A model generated the notes under the pieces. It saw only the letters and a list, made by a program, of their open reading frames with translations. It had not been told where the DNA came from and did not search any database. Positions 37,832 through 46,172 of a DNA stretch of 64,000 nt are shown here, in pieces; position 1 is the first letter of the stretch, and each line of letters begins with the position of its first letter. Source of the DNA: Pseudomonadota bacterium (GTDB taxonomy: Bacteria; Pseudomonadota; Gammaproteobacteria; Acidiferrobacterales; UBA6901); contig JAJYEX010000001.1 in NCBI GenBank assembly GCA_021785515.1, forward strand, positions 310,001 to 374,000, given 5' to 3'. The position numbers and the translations under genes were made by a program.

Positions 37832-38757
37832 GAGTACTGGTCACAGGCAGCGCATCACATCTGGCACGGGTACTGATCCCGCGGTTGCTGGCGGAGCCCG
37901 ATATCGATGAGGTGATCGGCGTGGACTGGCGCGACAGCGGTCTGTTTCAGCCGCGCTACACCGAGGTGTTGCTGGACATCCGGTCACCGCAGCTGAGTCG
38001 CGTGATGACCGGAGTCGATGCCGTGGTACACCTTGCATTTGTCGTCATGCAGGGAGATCTCGGCAGCAACAGATATGACCGGGACTTGGCGCGGAACATC
38101 AACGTCTGCGGTACCCAGAATGTCGTAACGCTGGCCGCACAAAGCGGTGTCAGGAATTTGGTGCACCTGTCGAGCGCGGCCGTCTACGAACTACCGACGC
38201 ACTTCAAGCGTGCCACAGAATCGCACCCGCGAGCGGCGCTTCCCAAGTTTTCCTACGCCGTGGACAAGACGTCAGTGGAAGAATGGCTGGATGAATTCGA
38301 GAAGCGCAGCCCGGACCTGCGCGTGGTCCGCCTGCGACCACACATCATTCTCGGGCCCCAGTCCCAGCCCCTCCTGCGTACGCTCCTGCGCCTTCCGTTC
38401 TATCCAAATCTTCCGGACCCGCAGCCGGTGGTTCAGTTTGTGCACGAACAGGACGTCGCCGAGGCGGTGTGTCTGGTCCTTGCCAAGGACACACACGGTG
38501 CCTTCAACCTTGCCTGCGCCGACAGCGCGTCGCTACGCACTATACAGCGCTACGCCCACCTCGCGCCTTTGCCGGTACCCCGGATGCTGGTTGAAGCGCT
38601 GGCCAAGGCTGGCTGGAAATGGCTGGGCCGGGGCACGGAACCGGGATGGCTGGAAGCTCTGGGATATTCGCTCGCGCTGGACTCTACCCGGGCGCGCCGC
38701 GAGCTCGGCTGGAAGCCCCGGTTTGACTCTTGGAAGTCCGTACTCGACGGCCGTTAG
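37828..38757 (+). CDS. NAD-dependent epimerase/dehydratase family protein (extended SDR)
   Basis: A 309-residue extended short-chain dehydrogenase. The N-terminal glycine-rich motif is VLVTGSASHLARVL, a loose version of GxxGxxG, in which the last glycine is replaced. The catalytic YxxxK appears as YAVDKTSVEEW and the active-site Ser as HLSSAAVYE. The C-terminal part (RARRELGWKPRFDSW) is typical of sugar-nucleotide epimerases and related enzymes. It is coupled by ATGA overlap to the luciferase-like gene; substrate is unknown. Confidence 0.85.
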   Translation: MRVLVTGSASHLARVLIPRLLAEPDIDEVIGVDWRDSGLFQPRYTEVLLDIRSPQLSRVMTGVDAVVHLAFVVMQGDLGSNRYDRDLARNINVCGTQNVVTLAAQSGVRNLVHLSSAAVYELPTHFKRATESHPRAALPKFSYAVDKTSVEEWLDEFEKRSPDLRVVRLRPHIILGPQSQPLLRTLLRLPFYPNLPDPQPVVQFVHEQDVAEAVCLVLAKDTHGAFNLACADSASLRTIQRYAHLAPLPVPRMLVEALAKAGWKWLGRGTEPGWLEALGYSLALDSTRARRELGWKPRFDSWKSVLDGR

Positions 38758-38777
38758 CCCGGAAACACGAGCTGGCC

Positions 38778-38963
38778 GTGGCAAAGATTCTGACATTCAA
38801 GAAGGCAACGGCCCGCGACCGAAACCGCGGGAAAACCCTATGCAGCAGCAATTTTCACCGCTGGCAGGTCGTGACCGAGAAGCGTTTCGATGTCAAGCAC
38901 GGCCGGCTCGTTACCGTACTGCGCTGCACCCGCTGCGGCAAAGAAAGGCTCGAACTCCTCTAG
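38778..38963 (+). CDS. Small CxxC protein, basic, possible zinc ribbon
   Basis: A 61-residue frame from GTG 38778 (AKILTFKKATARDRN), 20 bases after the epimerase stop. It has a lysine/arginine-rich N-terminus, CSSNFHRWQVVTEKRFDVKHGRLVTVLRC in the middle and a CTRCGKERLELL end. The cysteines (CSSNFH and CTRCG) could form one metal site. I do not recognise a named family. It converges with the next minus-strand gene, overlapping by 4 bases. Confidence 0.55.
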   Translation: MAKILTFKKATARDRNRGKTLCSSNFHRWQVVTEKRFDVKHGRLVTVLRCTRCGKERLELL

Positions 38964-39511
38964 CACTCCTGACTGCCACGAGCCGTCGAGGACGGGCCGG
39001 GCGCAAACCTCTGCGCGAGACCTGCCAGGCGCACCCCGGAATTGGTGCCATCCCTGCCGGCAGCCGCGACCGCCTGCGCGTATCCGGCGAAGAATTCCGG
39101 GAGACAGCTGACGATAACGCCTTTGCGCAGACGGCTGGCCCCGTGCAGCGTCCATTCTGCACGCCATCCGGCACAGGGCAGCGCCGTGCACACCCGCACC
39201 GACCAGTCCTGGCGTCCATTCAGCGATACGTGCTCCCGGACGACCAGCCTGTAGACGTGCCGGCCTGCCCCCAGACCCACCTCTGGACCGACATATTCGA
39301 CCCCCAGATCAGCTGCAAGCGCCGCAAGCATGACATCAAGGCGGGCCAGGGCGTCGTCGAGCTCCTGGTCCACGCGCGGATCGACGACGCGACTGCGGGC
39401 AACAAGCAGGTCGATGAATGTGTCCAAAGTGCAATAATGCCGCGGGTGGCGTTGCTGAAACCGGCTACTCAATACCCAGTACGATTTTTCCAGTGGTGTG
39501 GCCACCTTCAA
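38960..39511 (-). CDS. Hypothetical protein, possible conserved
   Basis: A 183-codon frame with plausible protein character: a helical start (CTLDTFIDLLVARSRVVDPRVDQELDDALARLDVMLAAL) and a later mixed region ending GPSSTARGSQEC. I find no known domain. The TTG at 39511 would overlap the end of the quinone oxidoreductase by 47 bases; a TTG at 39472 just before that stop is an alternative. It lies downstream of that gene on the same strand and might be co-transcribed. Confidence 0.5.
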   Translation of the reverse strand: MKVATPLEKSYWVLSSRFQQRHPRHYCTLDTFIDLLVARSRVVDPRVDQELDDALARLDVMLAALAADLGVEYVGPEVGLGAGRHVYRLVVREHVSLNGRQDWSVRVCTALPCAGWRAEWTLHGASRLRKGVIVSCLPEFFAGYAQAVAAAGRDGTNSGVRLAGLAQRFAPGPSSTARGSQEC

Positions 39512-40466
39512 TCAGACGATGCGCCTCCGCTGCCTGGGCCAGAGGGAGCACTTTGCTGACTTTGACGCTCAGTTTTCCCTCCTCGATCAGTTCCGCGCCA
39601 CGCTCCAGTATGCGACATTGCGCGCAACGGGCTTCATGCATCTCCAGCAGCTGGGGTGCAAGCATAAGCTCATAACTGATCGACTGGTTACGTAACCGGG
39701 CTATCTTTAGCGCGTCCGCATCGCACGAAGACTGGAGAAGCGTCACGATCTGCCCGTATACGCGGGTTGCCGCGAAGGACCGGCAGAACGTCGCGCCGCC
39801 TACCGTATCAAGACTAAGATCCACACCTTCACCATCGCTCCAGCCGAGGGCCGCTTCGACGAAGTCCTCGTTCTTGTAATCAATCACCCGCTCCGCCCCC
39901 AGGCTACGCACGAATGAGGCCTTGTCCGCACCGCTCACTGTCGTCGCCACGCGCGCGCCGCCGTTACAGGCGAGTTGCACCGCCACGTGCCCCACGCCCC
40001 CGGCACCAGCGTGGATCAGGACGCATTGTCCGGCATTGAGCGCCGCCCGGTCGTACAAAGACTCCCAGGCCGTAATCAACGCCAGCGGCAACGCCGCGGC
40101 ATCGATGAAGCTCAGCTTGGCAGGTTTCGCCGCGGCATATGCTTCGTGTACCGTGACGTACTGCGCGTAGGTGCCCTGGTCTCTACCGATCCCTCCCTGA
40201 AAGAAGTAAACCTCATCGCCCGGCCGGAAACGTGTAACCCCGCGCCCAACTGCGTCGACGGTTCCGGCCCCGTCGCAGCCGAGCACCGGAGACGGCAGAT
40301 CGGGGTAATAGGTACCGTTGCGGCGCAGCTTCGTATCGATAGGATTGATCCCAGCCGCGTGCAGACGCACACGCAGATGCGATGGGCTGGGAGGTTCGGG
40401 CACCGGTATCTCCACCGGCTTGAGCACATCGGGCTCGCCGAAGGCACTCATGACGACGGCTTTCAT
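39465..40466 (-). CDS. Zinc-independent quinone oxidoreductase (MDR superfamily)
   Basis: NADPH-dependent medium-chain reductase of the QOR/zeta-crystallin group. From ATG 40466 (MKAVVMSAFGEPDVLK) it has 333 residues; short upstream in-frame ATGs exist. The nucleotide-binding loop is HAGAGGVGHVAVQLA. The usual catalytic zinc ligands of alcohol dehydrogenases are absent: the GHE motif reads LGCDGAG. GAERVIDYKNEDF and the EAHRLIEGGHTTGKIVL end are typical. Substrate is not identifiable. Confidence 0.9.
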   Translation of the reverse strand: MKAVVMSAFGEPDVLKPVEIPVPEPPSPSHLRVRLHAAGINPIDTKLRRNGTYYPDLPSPVLGCDGAGTVDAVGRGVTRFRPGDEVYFFQGGIGRDQGTYAQYVTVHEAYAAAKPAKLSFIDAAALPLALITAWESLYDRAALNAGQCVLIHAGAGGVGHVAVQLACNGGARVATTVSGADKASFVRSLGAERVIDYKNEDFVEAALGWSDGEGVDLSLDTVGGATFCRSFAATRVYGQIVTLLQSSCDADALKIARLRNQSISYELMLAPQLLEMHEARCAQCRILERGAELIEEGKLSVKVSKVLPLAQAAEAHRLIEGGHTTGKIVLGIE

Positions 40467-40622
40467 GGTGTTCACGCGCATACTCACAAGCAACGGCCAC
40501 GGGGCACCGTACCAACTTACCAGAAGTCGTATGCCGGTTGAACCAGCGAAACACGCCGCCGCATCGGCCGGCCCCGGGGGCTGATCCCGTGGCCAGCACC
40601 CACAAAAACCATCCCGTACCCC

Positions 40623-42596
40623 TCAGCCCTGCATCAGAACCTTTTCGGCGCTGTTCAGCGCCTCCGGGGTGCCATACAGCACCAGCACGTCCCCCTCGTT
40701 CAACGGGATGTCCGGGCTGGGCGATGAACCGGTTATACCGCTACGCCGCACCGCGGTGACCACCACCCCGTGCCGGTCCAGCTCCAGGTCTGCCAGCCGC
40801 TTCGCCACGGCGTGGGCACCGGTGGGCAGCATAATTGAATGCAGCCGTTCTCGATAGGATTCTTCCGCCTGATCTTCACTGGCCGCACCGTGAAAAAAGC
40901 TGTGCAGCATGCGGTACCGGTCGCGGCGCACGGTCTGCACCTGGCGCAGTATCCGGGAGACCGGCACCCCCAGAAGCATCAGAAGGTGTGACCCCATCAT
41001 CAGGCTGCCTTCGAGACTTTCAGGAACGACTTCGACGGCCCCCGCCGCCTTGAGTTCATCAAGGTTGCGGTCATCCATGGTGCGTACAATTACCGGCATG
41101 TCGGCACGCAGCTGATGCGTCGCGCCCAGAATACGCAGCGCCACCGGAACGTCAACGAAGCTGATGGCCAGCGCTCGCGCCTGCATAAGGCCGGCCGCTT
41201 CCAGAATATCCGGACGCGCCGCATCCCCGTAGATCACCGGTTCGCCCGCATCGCGCGCGTCGCGCACGCGCACCGGATCCAGATCGAGCGCAAGGCTGGG
41301 CAAACCCTCCTGTTTCAGCATCCATGCAAGATTCTGTCCGCTGCGACCATAGCCACAGATGATCACGTGTCCTTGGCGGCCGGTCGTTTCGGCTCGGATC
41401 GCGCCGAGGCTGTTGCGGCGGCGTTCACGATAGCCGGGAACCATGCGCAGCGCGATGCGCCCGTTGAAGCGGATGATCAGCGGTGCCAGCAGCATGCTCA
41501 GGACCATGGTTGCGAGCACACCGTCGATAATCCGACCCGACAGCAGATGGTTCTGTTGCGCCTGGATCAGCAACGCAAATCCGAACTCGCCGCTTTCGGC
41601 CAGCACCAGGCCGGTACGCAGCGCGACACCACCCTCAAGCCCAAATGCCCTCCCCAGGACCGAGACCAGGCCCACCTTGAGCACCAACATGGCAATTAGC
41701 CCCCCCAAGACCCATGGCCACAGGGAACGCAGAACTGAGAGATTAAGCAGCATGCCAACCGTGATGAAAAACAGCCCGAGCAGCACATCACGAAACGGAA
41801 GGATGTCACTCTCGACCTGGTGCCGGTATTCCGTCTCGCCAATCATGATCCCGGCGATGAACGCACCGAGCGCCAGCGACAGACCGGCCAGATGCGTCAG
41901 CCATGCCGAGGCCAACGCAACCAGGAGCACGGTCAACATGAAGAACTCGCGCGAACGAGCAAGCGCGACCCGGTGGAACGCCGGCCGCAGTATTGCCGGT
42001 CCCACCAGAAGGATGGCCAACAATGCCACTCCGCCTTTTGCCAGAGCCCAGAAAAGCGCGGAAAACAGAGGCTGCGCCTGACCGCTGGCGAGCATCGGAA
42101 CCACAATCAGGAAGGGCACCACAGCAAGGTCCTGGAATAAGAGCACCCCCAATGCGGCCCAGCCATGACGCGAATGCTGCTCCACCTGCTCGACCAGTAA
42201 TTTCAGTGAAATGGCGGTGGAGGAAAGACTGAGCACGGCGCCGGTTACGATCGCAGCCCTGACCGGCATTCCCAGAGCCCAAACCACGACGCCCACCGAC
42301 AGGGCACTTAGCAGCACCTGGGTTCCACCCAAACCGAGCACCATGCGTTTCATCGCCCGCAGCTGCGGCAGGGAAAATTCGAGGCCGATCGTGAACATCA
42401 GGAATACCAGCCCAAACTCCGCCAGCTGGCCGATGCCCTGGACATCCCGGATCCAACCCAGGCCGTAGGGACCGACGAGCACGCCGGCGCAAAGGTAGGC
42501 AAGCACCTGGGGAAGGCGCAGATAACGGAAAAGCGCCACGAGCACCACAGCGGCACCCAGCAGGACCAGAATGTGTCCGAGAGCCAGGGAGTGCAT
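40623..42596 (-). CDS. CPA2-family cation:proton antiporter with RCK domain (Kef/YbaL-like)
   Basis: Monovalent cation/proton antiporter of 657 residues: about 12 hydrophobic helices to residue 390 (for example LAYLCAGVLVGPYGLGW, LGLFFITVGMLLN), then a TrkA-N/RCK domain (GHVIICGYGRSGQNLAWML) and a C-terminal TrkA-C domain (VAKRLADLELDRHGVVVTAVRR). It resembles KefB/KefC and YbaL; whether the substrate is potassium or sodium cannot be read. It is divergent from kdsD by 44 bases. Confidence 0.9.
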   Translation of the reverse strand: MHSLALGHILVLLGAAVVLVALFRYLRLPQVLAYLCAGVLVGPYGLGWIRDVQGIGQLAEFGLVFLMFTIGLEFSLPQLRAMKRMVLGLGGTQVLLSALSVGVVVWALGMPVRAAIVTGAVLSLSSTAISLKLLVEQVEQHSRHGWAALGVLLFQDLAVVPFLIVVPMLASGQAQPLFSALFWALAKGGVALLAILLVGPAILRPAFHRVALARSREFFMLTVLLVALASAWLTHLAGLSLALGAFIAGIMIGETEYRHQVESDILPFRDVLLGLFFITVGMLLNLSVLRSLWPWVLGGLIAMLVLKVGLVSVLGRAFGLEGGVALRTGLVLAESGEFGFALLIQAQQNHLLSGRIIDGVLATMVLSMLLAPLIIRFNGRIALRMVPGYRERRRNSLGAIRAETTGRQGHVIICGYGRSGQNLAWMLKQEGLPSLALDLDPVRVRDARDAGEPVIYGDAARPDILEAAGLMQARALAISFVDVPVALRILGATHQLRADMPVIVRTMDDRNLDELKAAGAVEVVPESLEGSLMMGSHLLMLLGVPVSRILRQVQTVRRDRYRMLHSFFHGAASEDQAEESYRERLHSIMLPTGAHAVAKRLADLELDRHGVVVTAVRRSGITGSSPSPDIPLNEGDVLVLYGTPEALNSAEKVLMQG

Positions 42597-42640
42597 TAGG
42601 ATATTATTTTCGGTTTCGATATACTCACCAAGGTTACCTT

Positions 42641-43639
42641 ATGCCCCGTAACTTCGCGAAATTTCATGCAGAAACGGCGTCACTGACACGGCTCGGACGG
42701 GAAGTCATCGAGCTCGAGGCGGCGGCGGTATCTGCGCTCGCTGACCGTATCGACGCAAACTTTGCGCGGGCATGCGAGATCGTAATCGGCTGTGAGGGAC
42801 GCGTAGTCGTGGTCGGCATGGGCAAATCCGGCCATATCGGTGGCAAAATTGCCGCCACCCTGGCGAGCACGGGTACACCCGCGTTCTTCGTGCATCCGGG
42901 CGAAGCAAGCCACGGCGATCTCGGGATGATCACACCGGTCGACGTGGTAATCGCGATCTCCAACTCGGGCGAAACCGACGAGATCCTGACTATTCTGCCC
43001 ATCATCAAGCGTATGGGCGCAAAGCTTATCAGCATGACAGGTGGCCGCGATTCCAGCCTCGCGCGTCAGGCGGATGTCAATCTGGACATCGGCGTGGAGA
43101 AGGAAGCGTGCCCGCTCAATCTGGCGCCGACCGCCAGCACAACCGCGACCCTGGCAATGGGAGATGCCCTGGCCATGGCGCTGTTCCAGTCACGCGGCTT
43201 TACTCCGGAAGATTTTGCCCGCTCCCACCCGGGCGGCAGGCTGGGACGGCGGCTTCTGCTATATGTCAGCGACATCATGCATACGGGCACGAGCATACCG
43301 CTGGTCAATGAAGACTCGTCCCTGCGCGAAGCCCTGCTCCAGATGACGAGCAAGGGTCTCGGGATGACGGGCATCACTGATACGTCCGGCAGACTTATCG
43401 GGATCTACACGGATGGAGACCTGAGACGCACCCTGAACAAGGGCGTCGATGTCTATAAAGCCGGGGTCAGCGACGTTATGACCCGTAGCCCGAAGACCAC
43501 CCACCCTGACACCCTAGCTGCGGAAACGGTACAGCTCATGCGATCGCTGAACATCAGTGGGCTTTTTGTCGTGGATAACACCAACCACGTGGTTGGTGCG
43601 CTCAATATGCATGATCTGCTTAAGGCCGGCGTGGTGTGA
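42641..43639 (+). CDS. kdsD: KdsD, D-arabinose 5-phosphate isomerase
   Basis: First step of Kdo synthesis: isomerises ribulose 5-phosphate to arabinose 5-phosphate. The 332 residues have an N-terminal SIS domain (VVVGMGKSGHIGGKIAATLAS, FFVHPGEASHGDLGMI, ISNSGETDEI) and two C-terminal CBS domains (SDIMHTGTSIPLV and SDVMTRSPKTTHPD). An AAGG box lies 7 bases before the ATG. It begins the kdsD-kdsC-lptCAB run. Confidence 0.96.
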   Translation: MPRNFAKFHAETASLTRLGREVIELEAAAVSALADRIDANFARACEIVIGCEGRVVVVGMGKSGHIGGKIAATLASTGTPAFFVHPGEASHGDLGMITPVDVVIAISNSGETDEILTILPIIKRMGAKLISMTGGRDSSLARQADVNLDIGVEKEACPLNLAPTASTTATLAMGDALAMALFQSRGFTPEDFARSHPGGRLGRRLLLYVSDIMHTGTSIPLVNEDSSLREALLQMTSKGLGMTGITDTSGRLIGIYTDGDLRRTLNKGVDVYKAGVSDVMTRSPKTTHPDTLAAETVQLMRSLNISGLFVVDNTNHVVGALNMHDLLKAGVV

Positions 43640-44193
43640 TGGGCGATGCATGTGGATTGCCGTTCGAGGTCCCGCGCGCCGTTCTCGACCGTGCGGCAGA
43701 AATCAGGCTCGTACTGTTTGATGTCGATGGAGTGCTGACTGATGGCAGTCTGTTCGTGGATAACTCGGGCGAGGAGTACAAGGCCTTCAATTCGCGGGAC
43801 GGGCACGGAATCAAGATGCTGCAACGCAACGGCGTGGAGGTCGGAATCATCACCGGGCGCATGTCCCGTATTGTCGAGCATCGTTCGGCGGAACTGGCGA
43901 TCCAGCACGTCTGCCAGGGGTGTGCAGACAAGCTGGCTACCTTCGAATCGCTGCTCTCGCGCCTCAGCCTGGAACCGGCGCAGGCCGCGTTTGCAGGCGA
44001 TGACGTGGTCGATCTGCCAGTCATGCTGCGCGTCGGTCTTGCCGTTGCCGTTCCGGACGCCCATCCGCTCGTCAGAAAGCATGCCCACTGGATAACACCG
44101 AGCCCAGGCGGCCGTGGTGCGGCGCGCGAGCTGTGCGAACTGATTATGGCGGCTCAGGGCAGCTACGCCACGGAAATGCGTCGCTACCTCTAG
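43639..44193 (+). CDS. kdsC: KdsC, Kdo 8-phosphate phosphatase (HAD family)
   Basis: HAD phosphatase that dephosphorylates Kdo-8-P. The catalytic motif is LVLFDVDGVLTDGSL; motif II is GIITGRMS and the late DD lies in FAGDDVVDLPVM. About 184 residues, normal. The ATG at 43639 overlaps the kdsD stop by one base (TGATG); a GTG one codon before also works. It is followed by lptC. Confidence 0.96.
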   Translation: MGDACGLPFEVPRAVLDRAAEIRLVLFDVDGVLTDGSLFVDNSGEEYKAFNSRDGHGIKMLQRNGVEVGIITGRMSRIVEHRSAELAIQHVCQGCADKLATFESLLSRLSLEPAQAAFAGDDVVDLPVMLRVGLAVAVPDAHPLVRKHAHWITPSPGGRGAARELCELIMAAQGSYATEMRRYL

Positions 44194-44229
44194 GTACAAG
44201 GCACCTGACTACTTGAGATCACCGAGCGC

Positions 44230-44661
44230 GTGAACTGGAGCCTTAACAAAATCATGATCACGGTAATCCTGCTGGCACTGCTAGTGCTCACAGTATGGTT
44301 GCCGAATGCGCTGGTTACCCCGGCGATCGCCCTAAAACCGGGACGCCCAAACCAGCCAGACTACGTCATCCGCAATTTTACCGTGACCGCAATGAGCAAA
44401 CTCGGGCGTCCGAAGTATGTGCTCAAGGCACACACGCTGGTGCACTATCCAGATCACAATTCTGCCATGCTGACCGAGCCGCGGCTGGTTCAGTACACGC
44501 CCGGGGAACCTGCCATTTATACGTCGGCGCAGCGCGGACGAGTTTATGACAATGGCAAGCAGTTGCTCATGACTGGAGACGTCAAAGTGGAGCGCGGACG
44601 CTACAAAAGAGCCCCGGCGGGCCAGATGACAACGCGCCAGCTGCGGATCGTGCTGGACTGA
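44230..44661 (+). CDS. lptC: LptC, LPS export protein, shortened form
   Basis: Bitopic periplasmic protein that receives LPS from LptB2FG and passes it to LptA. The 143 residues start at GTG 44230 and have an N-terminal helix (IMITVILLALLVLTVWLP) followed by a partial jellyroll (YVIRNFTVTAMSKLGRPKYVLKAHTLVHYPD, then RGRVYDNGKQLLMTGDVKVERG). It ends at MTTRQLRIVLD, about 50 residues earlier than usual (191 in E. coli), missing the C-terminal strands that contact LptA. The junction with lptA is a clean TGATG, so this looks like natural shortening rather than a frameshift, but a frameshift is not excluded. Confidence 0.85.
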   Translation: MNWSLNKIMITVILLALLVLTVWLPNALVTPAIALKPGRPNQPDYVIRNFTVTAMSKLGRPKYVLKAHTLVHYPDHNSAMLTEPRLVQYTPGEPAIYTSAQRGRVYDNGKQLLMTGDVKVERGRYKRAPAGQMTTRQLRIVLD

Positions 44662-45236
44662 TGCGTATCCGGATTGCCTGGATCATCGTGTTCGTGGCCA
44701 GCCCAATGTTAGCTCCTGGCCAGACATGGGCCGCCGCCGCAAAAACGCGCGACAACAGCGCGATGGCCGAGAGAAATTTGCCGATCCACATCAGCGCAGA
44801 CAGTATCAGGATTGACCAGAAAACCGGTATGGCTTATTACCGGGGACACGTGACGTTCGTGCAGGGTGGCCTGCGCATCACCGCAGCGAGGGCGCAGGCG
44901 AGCACCCATAACGACGCAGTTCAGACGGTCTCGGCCGAGGGCAACCCGATCACGTTCTTCCAGAAAATCCCCGCGCCGGGCCGCGACATTCGCGGACGGG
45001 CACTGCGCCTCAAGTACTATGCGGCCGAACAGCGGCTGGACCTGTATGGCACGGTCCACTTCCGTCAGGGCAGTGACTCACTGCGCAGCGACAGCCTGCA
45101 TTACAACATCGCAACGGGTACCATGACGGCCGTGTCCACATCCCCGAACAGCCGGGTCCACGTCATCATAAAGCCACGGACTGCCCCGACCACTGCAAGC
45201 CACACCACGCCGGCTGAAACCGGCAGCAGGCCCTGA
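44661..45236 (+). CDS. lptA: LptA, periplasmic LPS bridge protein
   Basis: Periplasmic jellyroll protein that forms the LPS bridge to the outer membrane. The 191 residues have a Sec signal ([20 protein letters not shown]) and the OstA/LptA pattern ([50 protein letters not shown]). It overlaps the lptC stop and is followed by lptB at one base. Confidence 0.95.
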   Translation: MRIRIAWIIVFVASPMLAPGQTWAAAAKTRDNSAMAERNLPIHISADSIRIDQKTGMAYYRGHVTFVQGGLRITAARAQASTHNDAVQTVSAEGNPITFFQKIPAPGRDIRGRALRLKYYAAEQRLDLYGTVHFRQGSDSLRSDSLHYNIATGTMTAVSTSPNSRVHVIIKPRTAPTTASHTTPAETGSRP

Positions 45237-45237
45237 T

Positions 45238-45963
45238 TTGACGACCCTGACCGCAACCGGCCTGAGCAAGCGCTACAAGGCACGCCAGGTGGTCCAGGAA
45301 GTGTCGCTTCAGATACGCAGCGGCGAGGTCGTCGGCCTGCTGGGTCCGAATGGCGCAGGAAAGACAACGTGCTTCTACATGATTGTCGGCCTCATTCCGA
45401 TCGACCGCGGCTCGATCCACCTGGACGGTCGCGACATAAGCCGTCTACCGATGCACAAGCGGGCACGCCTCGGGGTCGGATACCTGCCGCAGGAGCCATC
45501 TGTATTTCGGAAGCTCACCGTCCAGGACAACATCCTGGCGATCCTCGAGACCGTACCCGGCCTAGCACCCGCGGAGCGCAGTCGCCGGCTCGAAGAACTG
45601 CTGCAGGAACTCCATATCACGGAACGACGTGCCACGCTCGGGGTTAGTCTCTCCGGCGGTGAGAGGCGGCGCGTGGAAATCGCTCGCGCATTGGCGACGC
45701 GGCCCCAGTTCATCCTTCTGGACGAGCCTTTCGCCGGCGTCGACCCCATTTCCGTACTCGATATCCAGCAACTCATAACACACCTGAGGCAACTGGGAAT
45801 CGGCGTCCTCATTACCGATCACAATGTACGGGAAACCCTGAAAATCTGCGATCGCGCCTATATTTTGAGCGAAGGCAAGCTGTTGGCAGCAGGCATGCCG
45901 GCTGAAATTTTGTATAATGAAGAGGTAAAAAAGGTGTATCTGGGCGAGGATTTCCGGCTGTAA
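45238..45963 (+). CDS. lptB: LptB, ATPase of the LPS exporter
   Basis: Cytoplasmic ABC ATPase that drives LPS extraction with LptFG. 241 residues from TTG 45238, one base after the lptA stop. Walker A is [10 protein letters not shown]-loop LPQEPSVF, signature [15 protein letters not shown], Walker [14 protein letters not shown] and switch His [10 protein letters not shown], all intact. The C-terminal [15 protein letters not shown] is characteristic of LptB. Confidence 0.97.
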   Translation: MTTLTATGLSKRYKARQVVQEVSLQIRSGEVVGLLGPNGAGKTTCFYMIVGLIPIDRGSIHLDGRDISRLPMHKRARLGVGYLPQEPSVFRKLTVQDNILAILETVPGLAPAERSRRLEELLQELHITERRATLGVSLSGGERRRVEIARALATRPQFILLDEPFAGVDPISVLDIQQLITHLRQLGIGVLITDHNVRETLKICDRAYILSEGKLLAAGMPAEILYNEEVKKVYLGEDFRL

Positions 45964-46096
45964 CGGCACTCGCAGGGGATGTACCCGAAAACCGCCCGCG
46001 TCTTTCCGAGCGGAACCGGCCTTAAAGGCTACCCGCCGACGGTCAGGTGATAGCGCTCGACCAGCTAAAATGGACTAGACTTTAGAGTAGCAAGGA

Positions 46097-46110
46097 AGTA
46101 TCGGGATACT
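46097..46110 (+). promoter_or_regulatory. Dyad AGTATC-GG-GATACT upstream of rpoN
   Basis: A perfect 6-base inverted repeat with a 2-base centre, 63 bases before the rpoN ATG in the lptB-rpoN gap. This size is right for a dimeric repressor site, but no matching regulator is known to me; it may also be a short stem-loop in the rpoN leader. Confidence 0.35.
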
Positions 46111-46172
46111 CTATATCAATTCAATGACGCCGCCGCTACGGCACAAACTTCAAGAACGATACCGTTTTGCCA

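Noticed and set aside
38147-39559. Plus-strand open frame of 470 codons across the epimerase and its neighbours
   Set aside because: Out of frame with the clear epimerase and running over two other genes; composition is arginine/serine/proline-rich.
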